Positions 25,702-34,320 of a stretch of 34,672 nucleotides of DNA are shown here, in pieces; within the stretch, counting starts at the first letter, position 1; every line of letters starts with the position of its first letter. The translations under genes and the position numbers were made by a program. The stretch is from Candidatus Fimimorpha faecalis (GTDB lineage: Bacteria > Bacillota > Clostridia > Lachnospirales > Lachnospiraceae), in NCBI GenBank assembly GCA_018712075.1, contig DVHN01000146.1:1-34672 (forward strand), given 5' to 3'. The notes beneath the pieces are model-generated. The model was not told the DNA's origin and searched no databases. It was given only the letters and a program-made list of their open reading frames with translations.

Positions 25702-25730
25702 AAAAGGAAGCTTTACCAGAGCTTCCTTTT
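25702..25730. terminator. Bidirectional terminator between MFS and bile salt hydrolase genes
   Basis: Perfect 11-bp arms AAAAGGAAGCT (25702-25712) and AGCTTCCTTTT (25720-25730) with a 7-nt loop in the gap between convergent genes. T-rich ends serve both directions. Confidence 0.88.
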
Positions 25731-25744
25731 CAAGTGTTTCTAAA

Positions 25745-26725
25745 TTACTTTCTATTTATATAATGAATCTGCTGTTCCATTACAAGCGGATAACAAATTA
25801 GAGTTTCAATATCCAGATGTTCTTCCAATAACTGAACTGCACAAATTTGACTATTCTCATAAGTCCTATAATAATAAATCCCTTTTTTCGCATTTACACA
25901 ACAAGAATAAGTCGTACGATCGTATTCCCCTTCTTCTGTCACAACACTTCCCTGCATCATACTAACTCCCTCCAGCATATGAAAAACTTGCGTTATACAA
26001 GATAACTCGTCCTTTTTACAATCAGAATGAAACTTTAAAAATACCGCTCTGATAAAACGAGAGGCTGACGAAGCATCTCCAGGAAGTCCAATTGCCCCCA
26101 TTCCCTGTGCATATGGTTTTAAGTCGATTTCTTTTGAGAAACGATTGTCTGGATATGCAGAGGTAAGATTTAAATAATTCATTAGATTCATCTTATGATA
26201 TCCAAACGCTGGATTATTTGTCAAAACCCCATAAGGATTCTCATAAATCTTTAATCCATCCTCCATTGGCTCTAAAACAATACTTTTTTCTTCATCTGCC
26301 AACATCCAATGCAGCGGTGCCAATGGAATATCTTTCTGGAATGGAATCGCTACAATATTGGTTTTCACTAATAACTGTTTTGCATCGGATACCGAAGCGC
26401 ATTGGGAAAGAACCCATGGAATTAATTCAAATGGAGTGATATTATACAAACCATTTTCTTCCTTTTGATAGACTGCATTATCTGGAAAATTCAATCCTGC
26501 CATACATAATCCCTTTTCATTCACTGCTTCTGCATAAAGCGGATAATCTTCCAACACCGTTGCCATTCCAATCATAGCATAGTGTTTTTGTATCTTTTCC
26601 TGTCTCTTGAAAGGAAAGGTATAATTTCTAGGTGTTATCACAATCTTTTCTTGAAACGAATACGCCAGATCCATATTTCTCCCAAAATAAAATTGGGAAT
26701 TTTGATAAGTAATACAAGTACACAT
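25745..26725 (-). CDS. bsh: Bile salt hydrolase / choloylglycine hydrolase family
   Basis: An N-terminal nucleophile hydrolase cleaving the amide bond of glycine- or taurine-conjugated bile acids. From the ATG at 26725 the protein is 326 residues, the usual length, and begins MCTCITY, so that Met removal exposes Cys2. An upstream ATG (26812) would bury the Cys, while GAGGAG sits right before 26725. Family residues are visible: Arg16 and Asp19 in FGRNMDL, Asn in GLNFPDN, Asn in LTNNPAF, and Arg in GLPGDASSASRF. The full active site favours bile salt hydrolase over penicillin V acylase, but family members overlap. It strongly suggests a gut habitat. Confidence 0.88.
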   Translation of the reverse strand: MCTCITYQNSQFYFGRNMDLAYSFQEKIVITPRNYTFPFKRQEKIQKHYAMIGMATVLEDYPLYAEAVNEKGLCMAGLNFPDNAVYQKEENGLYNITPFELIPWVLSQCASVSDAKQLLVKTNIVAIPFQKDIPLAPLHWMLADEEKSIVLEPMEDGLKIYENPYGVLTNNPAFGYHKMNLMNYLNLTSAYPDNRFSKEIDLKPYAQGMGAIGLPGDASSASRFIRAVFLKFHSDCKKDELSCITQVFHMLEGVSMMQGSVVTEEGEYDRTTYSCCVNAKKGIYYYRTYENSQICAVQLLEEHLDIETLICYPLVMEQQIHYINRK

Positions 26726-26825
26726 ACAAATCTCCTCTTCTCTTAACCTATATAGAAAATTGAAAACTGATTCCTTATCAATAAGTTTCCCGAATTTTCT
26801 TTTCTTATCCACAGCTCTTTTCTTA

Positions 26826-27704
26826 TTAATAAATATTTACTGCGTCTTCTGGCAAACTTCTGACATGTTCCAAATAGCTTCTAGCATTTCTTCCTTCTAT
26901 CTGATTGTATTCATATCCTAAACTTTCCCCGACATAGATTGCCGTATCCTGAAACAAATCACACATCTTCATCACTGCATTCCAACATTCCTCAATATCG
27001 GCAGAAGAATACGTAGCAAGATAATCCTTCCATTCCGTTTCGGATAGCCAGCGATACATATACTTTCCCGATTTTCCTATACTAACGGAAAACTCTGTTT
27101 TCACTCCTACTTTCCACGATAACATTCGTTCCAATTCTTTTCTTACATAGAAGTTCAGCATATCCTGTACATACGGAACTTCCTTTCTCCAAAGCCCTTT
27201 TGCTACATTATCCAAACACCACCAAAACTCATTACAGCAACTCAAATACTGTATTTTAGATGGTTTCTTTACCCAATACATTTTATCAGTAGATTCTGGC
27301 ACAACAGGAAGGATATTTTCTTTATCCAATAACACAATACACAACGAATCGAAACCAATATTTTCTCTTGCATGAGCAACTGTCTCCACATGTAGATCCA
27401 AACGGTTTCCATCCGCAAATTGAATCAGCCAGCCGTAAAAGTTATGTTTATCACTTGGTTCATCTGTATTTTCATCTGGGTACTGCATAAACAGCCGCTC
27501 TCCAAATCGATCAATCCATTTCTTATCTTCCATAAATGATTCCGTCTCATGCACAACATAAACAATATCATAATCCATAAAAATATCCCTTGGTGCATTC
27601 GGATTCGTACGAGAACCATTCATATATACCGCACAAATACGTTCATCTTCCTTCGCCGTACGAATAATGAAATCATACATTTCTTGCTCTGTCCTCATTC
27701 CCAT
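26826..27704 (-). CDS. Aminoglycoside 6-adenylyltransferase-like protein, ANT(6)/AadK type
   Basis: A 292-residue nucleotidyltransferase of the streptomycin adenylyltransferase family. The polymerase-beta-like motif is at 29-46: Gly30-Ser31-Arg32 in MNGSRTNPNAP, followed by the metal-binding Asp44 and Asp46 in MDYDIVYVV. The third acidic position is near LDLHVE. The C-terminal helical domain includes EFWWCLDNVAKGLWRKEVPYVQDMLNFYVRKEL, typical of the family. GC content matches the surroundings and no transposase is near, so it looks like a chromosomal AadK-like gene. Whether it confers streptomycin resistance cannot be told. It lies 100 bp upstream of the bile salt hydrolase gene and is probably co-transcribed with it. 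Confidence 0.88.
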   Translation of the reverse strand: MGMRTEQEMYDFIIRTAKEDERICAVYMNGSRTNPNAPRDIFMDYDIVYVVHETESFMEDKKWIDRFGERLFMQYPDENTDEPSDKHNFYGWLIQFADGNRLDLHVETVAHARENIGFDSLCIVLLDKENILPVVPESTDKMYWVKKPSKIQYLSCCNEFWWCLDNVAKGLWRKEVPYVQDMLNFYVRKELERMLSWKVGVKTEFSVSIGKSGKYMYRWLSETEWKDYLATYSSADIEECWNAVMKMCDLFQDTAIYVGESLGYEYNQIEGRNARSYLEHVRSLPEDAVNIY

Positions 27705-27773
27705 AACCTCTTTTCCTTGACAATTCTTAAATCGAAACCCTTATACCATTCATAATGATACAAATCATAAATG

Positions 27774-27804
27774 GAAAAACAGTGAATCGTTTTGAGATTC
27801 ACTG
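27774..27804 (-). terminator. Terminator after the DUF1349 gene
   Basis: Arms CAGTGAATC (27780-27788) and GATTCACTG (27796-27804) with a 7-nt loop. On the minus strand the stem is followed by TTTTT. It lies 33 bp past the stop of the DUF1349 gene and separates it from the adenylyltransferase gene. Confidence 0.88.
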
Positions 27805-27836
27805 TATCAAGCAATTATATTACGAGTCGTTTCCTT

Positions 27837-28427
27837 TTATTTATGTGCTTCCCACTTACATTCTGTGATTTCCAAATCTGAAAAACTTGCTTTAAAAGAA
27901 GAGTTTTCTGGACTGCATGCATAGATTCCAAATGATATTTCTTCCTTTCCCTCACATAGATGACAAATTCTCATTTGTTTGAAGTGGACTCCATCCGTAC
28001 TGCATTCAATACAATAATCACTTTCCCGTCTGCTTAATCGATACCACATTTCCTTTATTGTAGCTGGAATATCGGTCGTCGCCCAATCCGAATATCCATG
28101 ATTCGTCACAACACTGCCCAATCGCTGATAACTTTCATTTTCATACTCAATGGACGCTTTCAACCAGTTTTCACTGTCCAAATAAATAACGATCCCACAC
28201 TGGTCAAAACGATGCTTACTTTCAAACTGCGTTCTTACAACAAAAGAAAAATACTTCTCTGCTGTCTTCACCTGCAATACTGGAGCATTATCATTTTGAA
28301 AACCATAATAAGTACGCTGCCATAAATCAGTCCCTGGTTCTGTATATACTTCTACTTTTCCATCTTTTATTTCTACTTTTTTAGGTTTGCGAATCCAATA
28401 AATTTCTTTCTTTAAAAATTCCTCCAT
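27837..28427 (-). CDS. DUF1349 domain protein (concanavalin-like fold)
   Basis: A 196-residue single-domain protein of the DUF1349 family, a beta-jelly-roll related to concanavalin A-like lectins/glucanases. The family-typical stretches are FVVRTQFESKHRFDQCGIVIYLDSENWLKASIEYENES and WYRLSRRESDYCIECSTDG. There is no signal peptide or membrane segment. The biochemical function is unknown; carbohydrate binding is often proposed from the fold. It stands alone with its own terminator. AGGAGGAAATAAG precedes the ATG. Confidence 0.85.
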   Translation of the reverse strand: MEEFLKKEIYWIRKPKKVEIKDGKVEVYTEPGTDLWQRTYYGFQNDNAPVLQVKTAEKYFSFVVRTQFESKHRFDQCGIVIYLDSENWLKASIEYENESYQRLGSVVTNHGYSDWATTDIPATIKEMWYRLSRRESDYCIECSTDGVHFKQMRICHLCEGKEEISFGIYACSPENSSFKASFSDLEITECKWEAHK

Positions 28428-28857
28428 CTTATTTCCTCCTAATATCCTAAATAAATAATAAAAAAATAAATTATTTCTTTAACTAAAACCCCATTTTCTT
28501 CCACTTCTTGTTTTAACTCACAAAACATTTTATCTACATCTAAGGAAACCATTAAAATATTTTTTTATATTATATCATAGATGGAAAAACACGGAAAGCT
28601 ACAATGCAAAAATTTATAAAACTTTAAATATTTTTCCAACAGATTAGAAGATTATCATAATGCAAATACTTTCAAAATTTATTTTTCTATATTTTTTATG
28701 GATACATGAAACACCATTTTATTCCCCTGTTCTCTCTGTTAAATTTGATAGATTATATCGTATGCTACTTTAAGTTGCAGAAAAGCAACTTCTTGTTGGT
28801 AGAAATACGTCTAAACTTATATTACAATTAATATATCAAAGACAAGGAGGTATATGT
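28428..28857. promoter_or_regulatory. AT-rich divergent gap, promoter region
   Basis: No gene is seen in these 430 bp between the divergent DUF1349 and XRE genes. A hairpin AAGTTGC/GCAACTT (28772-28778/28785-28791) lies about 65 bp before the XRE start and could be an operator. AAGGAGG (28846-28852) is the XRE ribosome binding site. No clear -10/-35 pair was identified with confidence. Confidence 0.35.
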
Positions 28858-29387
28858 ATGAGTTTTGCGGATAATCTTAAACGAATCAGAAAAGATAAAA
28901 ATTTATCACAAGAAGAATTAGCAGAATTATTAAAAGTAACCAGACAAGCGGTATCTAAATGGGAACAAGGTGTAGGTTTTCCAGAAGTAGAAAAATTATT
29001 ATTACTTTCCAATAAATTAAATATTTCTTTGGATAGCTTAATGTCTACGGAAATTGCACAAGAAGATGGTAAAAATGATGGACAAGTAACTGGAAAAATT
29101 ATAATCACTTCTCCGTATGAAGATGTCTTAGTCACTTGCTATAAAGTTCAATCTACAGGAAAAATGAAAGGTAGAAAAAATTCACCACAATATGCTTTGT
29201 TTGCTGTTAGTGATGGATATTCTTTCAACCAACTACTTTTTTAGGGTGGTATGCTGATAAAGAACACATCACAAAAGAAATTGCTGAAATACAAAGTGCC
29301 ATTATCAATGGACTACCCTCATATGAGTTAAAATATAGCGTAAAAGTTAAGAGGCATGGACTGAAGATGGAAATTGTTAATAATTAA
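28858..29387 (+). pseudogene. XRE family regulator, frameshifted
   Basis: The N-terminal Cro/C1-type HTH (LKRIRKDKNLSQEELAELLKVTRQAVSKWEQG, about 7-39) is intact. The reading frame stops at TAG 29242-29244, leaving 128 residues. In the -1 frame the sequence continues as ...TTFLGWYADKEHITKEIAEIQSAIINGLPSYELKYSVKVKRHGLKMEIVNN to a stop at 29385-29387, clearly the natural C-terminus. A single-base loss between about 29205 and 29235 is the simplest explanation. The truncated form still has the DNA-binding domain. Alternatives are a sequencing error or slippage at the T-run 29237-29242. Confidence 0.75.
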
Positions 29388-29590
29388 AAGATTAGCTAAT
29401 ACTGTTGCTGTTTATCGATGGACTCCCCCAAGTCTATACTTTTTAATTCCCTGTGCCGTATATCCGAAAGATAGGAAATCAGCCTGGAAAAAAAGATATT
29501 TCCATGCTCTCGGAATTGTGGTAAAATGGAAAAAACAGAGCAATAAATCGGAATTAATACCGTGCTGAGGAAATCGAAAGGAGGAAATCT

Positions 29591-30316
29591 ATGCCGACAA
29601 AAGAATGGTTGGAGAAATATGAAACAGTAAAGAAAAATCTAGTTTGCAAAATCGACCTAGACGCCTATTTCACAGAGAAGAAAATCGGCAATGCAGATGT
29701 GGACGCGCTGGACATCGGCACCGTCCATTTTCCCACAGGAACCATTCTGGCCTGTGATCCGCTGATAGAGTTGGAAGATACACTTCCCTACATTCAGACG
29801 GTACCCGCTGGAACTTACCCAGTGACTATCTGCGTGGTACCCAACGAGAACTACGGAGATCGCTACGCCTGCGTGAAGGTGTCCATCAGCAACAAGAAGC
29901 CGATTCGGTATGAGATGGGAATGGTCGGGAACGAGGACTTGGACGAGGAAATTAAAGAAGACGAATTTTTCGGATTTTTCGTGGACGCTGGCATGGGCTG
30001 TATCGCAGACATCAAGACCCAAGAGGTATTCAAGAAGTATTGGGCACAGCGGGAGAACGAAGAAGAGGGCATCGACCCCTATAACGACCTGTTCTGCGAC
30101 CTGCTGGAGGAAAACTTCAAAACCAATCCCAAATATCAGAGAGATGGAGGCGACTGGCTCAATTGGACGCTGCCAGGTACGGACTATAATATCCTCATCT
30201 TCGCTTCTGGCTGGGGGGATGGAGTCTATCCCTGTTATTTCGGCTATGACGCAGAGGATAAAGTCTGTAGCGTGTATATCCATTTTATTGATATTGAAAA
30301 AGACTACGATGATTAA
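29591..30316 (+). CDS. DUF4241 family protein
   Basis: A 241-residue soluble protein of unknown function, recognised by the DUF4241-like core. TGTILACDPLIE and VPAGTYPVTI lie near residues 50-80, then YACVKVSISNKKPIRYEMG, GFFVDAGMGCIADIKTQEVF and the C-terminal SGWGDGVYPCYFGYD. AAAGGAGG precedes the ATG. It is markedly richer in G and C, with a different codon choice (CTG, GGC, GAC), than its AT-rich neighbours. This points to recent transfer. It lies 200 bp after a broken regulator and stands alone. No partner gene reveals its role. Confidence 0.75.
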   Translation: MPTKEWLEKYETVKKNLVCKIDLDAYFTEKKIGNADVDALDIGTVHFPTGTILACDPLIELEDTLPYIQTVPAGTYPVTICVVPNENYGDRYACVKVSISNKKPIRYEMGMVGNEDLDEEIKEDEFFGFFVDAGMGCIADIKTQEVFKKYWAQRENEEEGIDPYNDLFCDLLEENFKTNPKYQRDGGDWLNWTLPGTDYNILIFASGWGDGVYPCYFGYDAEDKVCSVYIHFIDIEKDYDD

Positions 30317-30366
30317 GTTTGCATAAATAATTCCCATTTATCGGAAAAATAGCAAAGCCCTGCTTA

Positions 30367-30397
30367 ATGCCGTTGCCCTCCCTAATGGCAACGGCAT
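30367..30397 (+). terminator. GC-rich hairpin downstream of the DUF4241 gene
   Basis: Perfect 11-bp arms ATGCCGTTGCC and GGCAACGGCAT with a 9-nt loop, 50 bp after the stop. No U-run follows, so termination is uncertain. Its GC-rich composition matches the foreign-looking gene rather than the surroundings and may mark the edge of the transferred segment. Confidence 0.5.
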
Positions 30398-30523
30398 GCG
30401 TGTAGTTCTTTGTAAACTGACCTAATTTGAACTTCAAGAAATTACGACCTCTTAACAGAGGCTACAGTATTCTAATACATTTTAAAAAGCAGTCCATCTT
30501 TCGACCAACTGCTTAATCTTAAT

Positions 30524-31285
30524 TTATTCATATTTTTTTCCAACTATATAGATGGCAACCATTGTAAATCCCAACATAATAATTAATACAATATTCCTTA
30601 TTTCATCCCATAAAGCAATCCCTCCGACTATAAAACTGCCATAACAAATAAGTGGATATACTACAGATATTAACATTGTACTAATTTTTAATGTATTGGA
30701 TATATAGCTCCAATTTCCGTTATTAAATGACAATCCTACCATATGAATTCTAAAAATTCCCTGCGTAATATAATTTATTTTATTATTATCATAGTAGGTC
30801 GGCAATAAATCTTTTACAAAAAAGCAAAACCATCCGCTTACTACAAGCATACTCCCACAGACAAGTAATATAGTTCCACGCATTTCTAACATGGATAAAC
30901 CTGATACTAGCAATAAGATAATTTCTGTTACTGTTATAAATACACAAAATAAGTAAGCCAATATCCAATTTTTCTTACGTTGATGGATTGTATGATTCAC
31001 GGATAAATCTAATGAACTTACAACTAAATTTTCCACTTCATTTGTATCCAAATACTTTTCATTGTCAATTTTTTCTCCCTTTAATAATTCTGTTACCGTT
31101 ATCTCCAATGTATCAGCAAGCGGTATCAATAGTGCAACATTCGGCATACTCGCTCCACGTTCCCATTTACTCACTGTCTTATCCGAGACAAATAACTTTT
31201 CTGCCAGTTCCCTTTGTGTCATACATTTTTCTGTTCGAATTTCACGAAGAAATTTACCAAACTTTTCTGCATTGATTTGGTACAT
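30524..31285 (-). CDS. Membrane-anchored XRE family regulator
   Basis: A 253-residue protein with an N-terminal Cro/C1-type HTH (about 9-63, including MTQRELAEKLFVSDKTVSKWERG) and a C-terminal membrane part. Predicted helices lie at about 107-129, 135-158, 200-222 and 228-249. The soluble piece between the second and third, KDLLPTYYDNNKINYITQGIFRIHMVG, recurs in Lachnospiraceae regulators of this design. AGGAGGTG precedes the ATG. Such HTH-membrane fusions may sense membrane or envelope signals. No target operon is evident nearby. Confidence 0.85.
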   Translation of the reverse strand: MYQINAEKFGKFLREIRTEKCMTQRELAEKLFVSDKTVSKWERGASMPNVALLIPLADTLEITVTELLKGEKIDNEKYLDTNEVENLVVSSLDLSVNHTIHQRKKNWILAYLFCVFITVTEIILLLVSGLSMLEMRGTILLVCGSMLVVSGWFCFFVKDLLPTYYDNNKINYITQGIFRIHMVGLSFNNGNWSYISNTLKISTMLISVVYPLICYGSFIVGGIALWDEIRNIVLIIMLGFTMVAIYIVGKKYE

Positions 31286-31444
31286 AATATTTCACCTCCT
31301 AAATTACAGGTTACAACATTATTACATAGAAAACAATCTACTACCAGTAGAATACATAAAATTACAGTAACCTATTAGGATAAAATTTTTATTTACCAAT
31401 GAATTAACCTTGGTATGAAACACTAACAAACAGAAATTTTTAAC

Positions 31445-31936
31445 TTAAATGTATCTATTTGGTTTCTCTAACCTACAAAATACAAAAACATCCTGATCCA
31501 AATGGTAATTTCCATCTGTATATTCCCTAACTACATTTTTCCAAAATTGATATGCCTGTTCACTGCCATAGGAGGGAGAAATTTCCCAGTTTCCTTTATG
31601 TTTTTCAAAACATTGAATTGCAGCATTTTTACCAACCTGATTTCTTCTGTACTTAGGAATTACCATAAATTCAGCAATACTATGACCTGAATTAACTCTT
31701 TGTACATATGTATTTATCATGGCAAATCCCAATAATTTATTTGTCCGCTTCTCTCTTATAAAATAAGCTTCTCTCTCAGTGTCTATGAAATAATTTTCAA
31801 ACCATTCATATTCAAAAATAGCTTCGTTATTCATTTCATTTTGATCATTTAAGCTTTCTTCAAATAACGAATATTGAAGTAATCGAAACAAGACCTCTTT
31901 CTGATCTATTTCAACTTTTTCTAGTATAATTTCCAT
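31445..31936 (-). CDS. GNAT family N-acetyltransferase
   Basis: A 163-residue acetyl-CoA dependent acetyltransferase. GNAT motif A is visible as AEFMVIPKYRRNQVGKNAA (about 89-107), with the pyrophosphate-binding RRNQVG loop. The motif B region has YGSEQAYQFWKNVV. The acceptor is unknown. It lies 8 bp after a VOC protein gene and probably shares its transcript. Confidence 0.85.
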   Translation of the reverse strand: MEIILEKVEIDQKEVLFRLLQYSLFEESLNDQNEMNNEAIFEYEWFENYFIDTEREAYFIREKRTNKLLGFAMINTYVQRVNSGHSIAEFMVIPKYRRNQVGKNAAIQCFEKHKGNWEISPSYGSEQAYQFWKNVVREYTDGNYHLDQDVFVFCRLEKPNRYI

Positions 31937-31944
31937 AATAACCT

Positions 31945-32430
31945 CTATTCCAAATTTTTTGATGATTCTTGCAGTCCTACTTCCATTTCTTTTATTACAT
32001 CCATTGGAAGCCGCATCTTCTTTGCTGTATCAGAAACCGTCATACCAGACATGAGATATCTTCGTGCAACACATTCTAACGTTTCAGCAATTTCAATGAT
32101 ATGTCCATCTGGATCATAGATTCGTATTACTCGCCGTTCCTGTTCCGTAGGTGAATTTACATAATTGATCGGAAATCTACCAGATTCCAGCTTTTTTATT
32201 AATCCATCCATATCATTTTCCTCAAAATACAATTCTGCATTATTCGCAGCTGTCTTTACTTCTCTTCCAATTAAATCTTCCCAAGCCTTCTTTTCTTGCA
32301 ATACCAATCCTTCTGTTAAAATCACATTTTCTCCAAAATCTACTGCAACCATCAAACCAAATAGTTCCTGATAGAATCGCTTGGATTTCTCGATATCACT
32401 TACTACAATTAATATATTTTTTAGATGCAT
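31945..32430 (-). CDS. VOC (glyoxalase/bleomycin resistance) family protein with C-terminal extension
   Basis: A 161-residue vicinal oxygen chelate protein. Residues 1-118 form the paired beta-alpha-beta-beta-beta modules (KNILIVVSDIEKSKRFYQELFGL ... IRIYDPDGHIIEIAE), with the conserved DPDGHIIEIAE carrying the C-terminal metal-ligand Glu. An additional tail (about 120-161, MSGMTVSDTAKKMRLPMDVIKEM) looks like a helix-turn-helix and is not part of a standard VOC domain. The substrate is unknown; dioxygenase, glyoxalase or antibiotic-binding roles are possible. AAGGAGGGAG precedes the ATG. Confidence 0.82.
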   Translation of the reverse strand: MHLKNILIVVSDIEKSKRFYQELFGLMVAVDFGENVILTEGLVLQEKKAWEDLIGREVKTAANNAELYFEENDMDGLIKKLESGRFPINYVNSPTEQERRVIRIYDPDGHIIEIAETLECVARRYLMSGMTVSDTAKKMRLPMDVIKEMEVGLQESSKNLE

Positions 32431-32462
32431 CCAAATACTCCCTCCTTAAAAAGAAAAATTTC

Positions 32463-33230
32463 CTAATACCCGATTATCTCATATGCAAAATAGGTATGAC
32501 TATAATGATACCCTAGTTTTTTTGCTAAATTGGCAGACCATTTGTTTTGTGCATCCCAGCTTGGATACCATCCACGCTTTAAACATTCTAAAATCAGTTT
32601 TGCACTACAAATCTGGGCAAACCCCTTCCTACGATAATCTTCTCTCGTGTCAACCTGAATTTCAATTCCTCCTAAATAGCTGGAATAAGAAGAAGCACCA
32701 GCAAGAATTTCTCGACCTTTTAAAATAATTACTCCAATCCCATATCGCTGATATGTTTGATAATCAGGATATTGAGATACCCAATCTCTACACCATTCCA
32801 TTGCTTTGCAACGATAAAACAACTCTTCATCCATTGCTCTAAGTGTATAATCGTTTGGAAGAGCCGCTACAAAACTTTGCAGCACATTCTCATCAAATAT
32901 ATTCGGCTCCTTTTTAAATGCATATCGTACAACTGCTTTTGCCTTCTCTTTATAACAAGTTTCTATTGATCTCGCCCATGCATCGTTTTGCGGAATCATA
33001 ATAATAAATTCCTTTTTGCAATACTCTGGTTTATACAATATCAACTCCTCATCTGGTTCTCCCGCCAGAAAACAGAAATCCCCCAACATTGCCATCGCCG
33101 CAGTTGGCTCATTCTTATCATTTGCAAACATACATCCCATCACATTTTGAAAACAAGACCAAATCAATGTCTCCTGCCAGTCTCCAAAAAGCTCTTTCAA
33201 TTTTTCATACTGATTCATTTCATAAATCAT
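32463..33230 (-). CDS. GNAT family acetyltransferase (two-domain)
   Basis: A 255-residue protein. The C-terminal half (about 150-255) is a GNAT domain with the acetyl-CoA loop motif IQVDTREDYRRKGFAQICSAKLILECLKRG, followed by WDAQNKWSANLAKKLGYHYSHTYFAYEI. The N-terminal half (about 1-120) fits the GNAT_acetyltran (PF12746-like) family, with a conserved CMFANDKNEPTAAMAMLGDFCFLAG. The acceptor is unknown. It lies 32 bp upstream of the VOC gene, with the second GNAT further downstream, forming a three-gene minus-strand set. Confidence 0.85.
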   Translation of the reverse strand: MIYEMNQYEKLKELFGDWQETLIWSCFQNVMGCMFANDKNEPTAAMAMLGDFCFLAGEPDEELILYKPEYCKKEFIIMIPQNDAWARSIETCYKEKAKAVVRYAFKKEPNIFDENVLQSFVAALPNDYTLRAMDEELFYRCKAMEWCRDWVSQYPDYQTYQRYGIGVIILKGREILAGASSYSSYLGGIEIQVDTREDYRRKGFAQICSAKLILECLKRGWYPSWDAQNKWSANLAKKLGYHYSHTYFAYEIIGY

Positions 33231-33497
33231 TGGTTAACCTCTCTTAAGATTTCTTAACTCATGCAATCTTTTTAATTTTCGAGCTCTTGCCTCTGCAAAA
33301 TTTATTAACCATATTATATATGATTATAATTTAAAATTCAATTTAATATTATACCTAATACTTACTAACGTTTTATACTTGTACAAAAACATCATTCCAT
33401 ATTATATTACCAATTTCCAGAATAGGAAGGATAATATGGCATATCCAGTCGATGATATTTCTGGATAAAGATGATAAGAACAAATTAGACTATTATC

Positions 33498-34292
33498 TTA
33501 TAATAAATATTTATGAACCAGTTTCTCTACCAATCTTGTATCTAAAACACTTTTTGCTGTCTCAAATGTCAGGATTAATCGTTCCCCAGGATAAAGATTA
33601 TTTTCTTCATATGCTTTTATTTTTCTGACTGCATTCTGCCCATAGGTGGGATTATCCATCATACCATTATGTTCCCAGTAAATTTCTTGTTTTGTCTTTT
33701 TCGAAAGGAACGTAAAGTCTGGATAAATTGTGCCAAACCCATTCAAATACAACGGATGTTCATATTTGTACGGAATTCCATTACGATGAAAATAATCTGC
33801 TAAGATTTTTTCAGATTTTGATCGCACCCGTTCACCTCGATCTGTTAAGATTACTGGTATGTCTTCTTGAAATTCCTTACCTTTATAATTTTCCAATATC
33901 CATTCTTCTAATTGCTGCTCCCATATTGGTTCAATTGGCTGAATCAGTTTTTGCCTTTCCATATGTTCACTCAAGAAAATTTTTTCAATTTCGTCATCCT
34001 CATAATCTCTTGTTATTCGTTTTATTTGCAGCAATCTTTTCTTAGCTAGTTTTAATACCTTTTCATCATAACATTTCTGTGCAAGTTGACAAATTAATTT
34101 GTCATTCGTTTTTGGAATATATTCTCCATTTTTCTTTCCACCTGGCATACAATGATAATATTGAACCCATTTCTTACTACTTGATAAACGCAAAGTCCCT
34201 TGAGGAGCATCCTTTAATCGTTTCGCAGTTTTTTGAAGAATTTTCTCCAATCTATTTTGTTCTTGCAATAACATTTCTCTAAGACTAGCCAT
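33498..34292 (-). CDS. PD-(D/E)XK-like nuclease-fold protein of unknown function
   Basis: A 264-residue protein not known by name. The N-terminal part (1-120) is highly charged and helical, with probable coiled-coil stretches. The C-terminal part (about 150-264) has the order of a restriction-endonuclease-like fold. A Glu lies in RSKSEKILADYF, Asp in IYPDFTFL, and the third site in YWEHNG, where a His replaces the usual Lys. YKYEHPLYLNGFGTIYPDFTF resembles Vsr-like or DUF559-like proteins. No partner methylase or helicase is adjacent. AAAGGGG precedes the ATG. It lies downstream of a 52-bp tandem repeat that could contain its promoter or operator. Confidence 0.6.
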   Translation of the reverse strand: MASLREMLLQEQNRLEKILQKTAKRLKDAPQGTLRLSSSKKWVQYYHCMPGGKKNGEYIPKTNDKLICQLAQKCYDEKVLKLAKKRLLQIKRITRDYEDDEIEKIFLSEHMERQKLIQPIEPIWEQQLEEWILENYKGKEFQEDIPVILTDRGERVRSKSEKILADYFHRNGIPYKYEHPLYLNGFGTIYPDFTFLSKKTKQEIYWEHNGMMDNPTYGQNAVRKIKAYEENNLYPGERLILTFETAKSVLDTRLVEKLVHKYLL

Positions 34293-34320
34293 AAATTACC
34301 CCTTTCCATATTTCTTGTAA

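Noticed and set aside
29237-29244. Programmed -1 frameshift in the XRE gene
   Set aside because: The natural -1 frame residues TTFLGWY begin before the T-run, so the shift must have occurred upstream of it; a simple deletion fits better than slippage, although this is not proven.
29374-29568. 64-residue plus-strand reading frame after the XRE remnant
   Set aside because: No ribosome binding site, low-complexity sequence and overlap with the end of the frameshifted XRE gene.
29657-30337. 226-residue minus-strand reading frame opposite the DUF4241 gene
   Set aside because: It is an open antisense frame caused by the high GC of the gene. The plus-strand frame has a perfect ribosome binding site and family motifs.
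33436-33468. 10-codon reading frame with a ribosome-binding-like AGGAAGG
   Set aside because: Too short to support as a gene, and it coincides with a small TATCCAG/CTGGATA inverted repeat in an intergenic gap.
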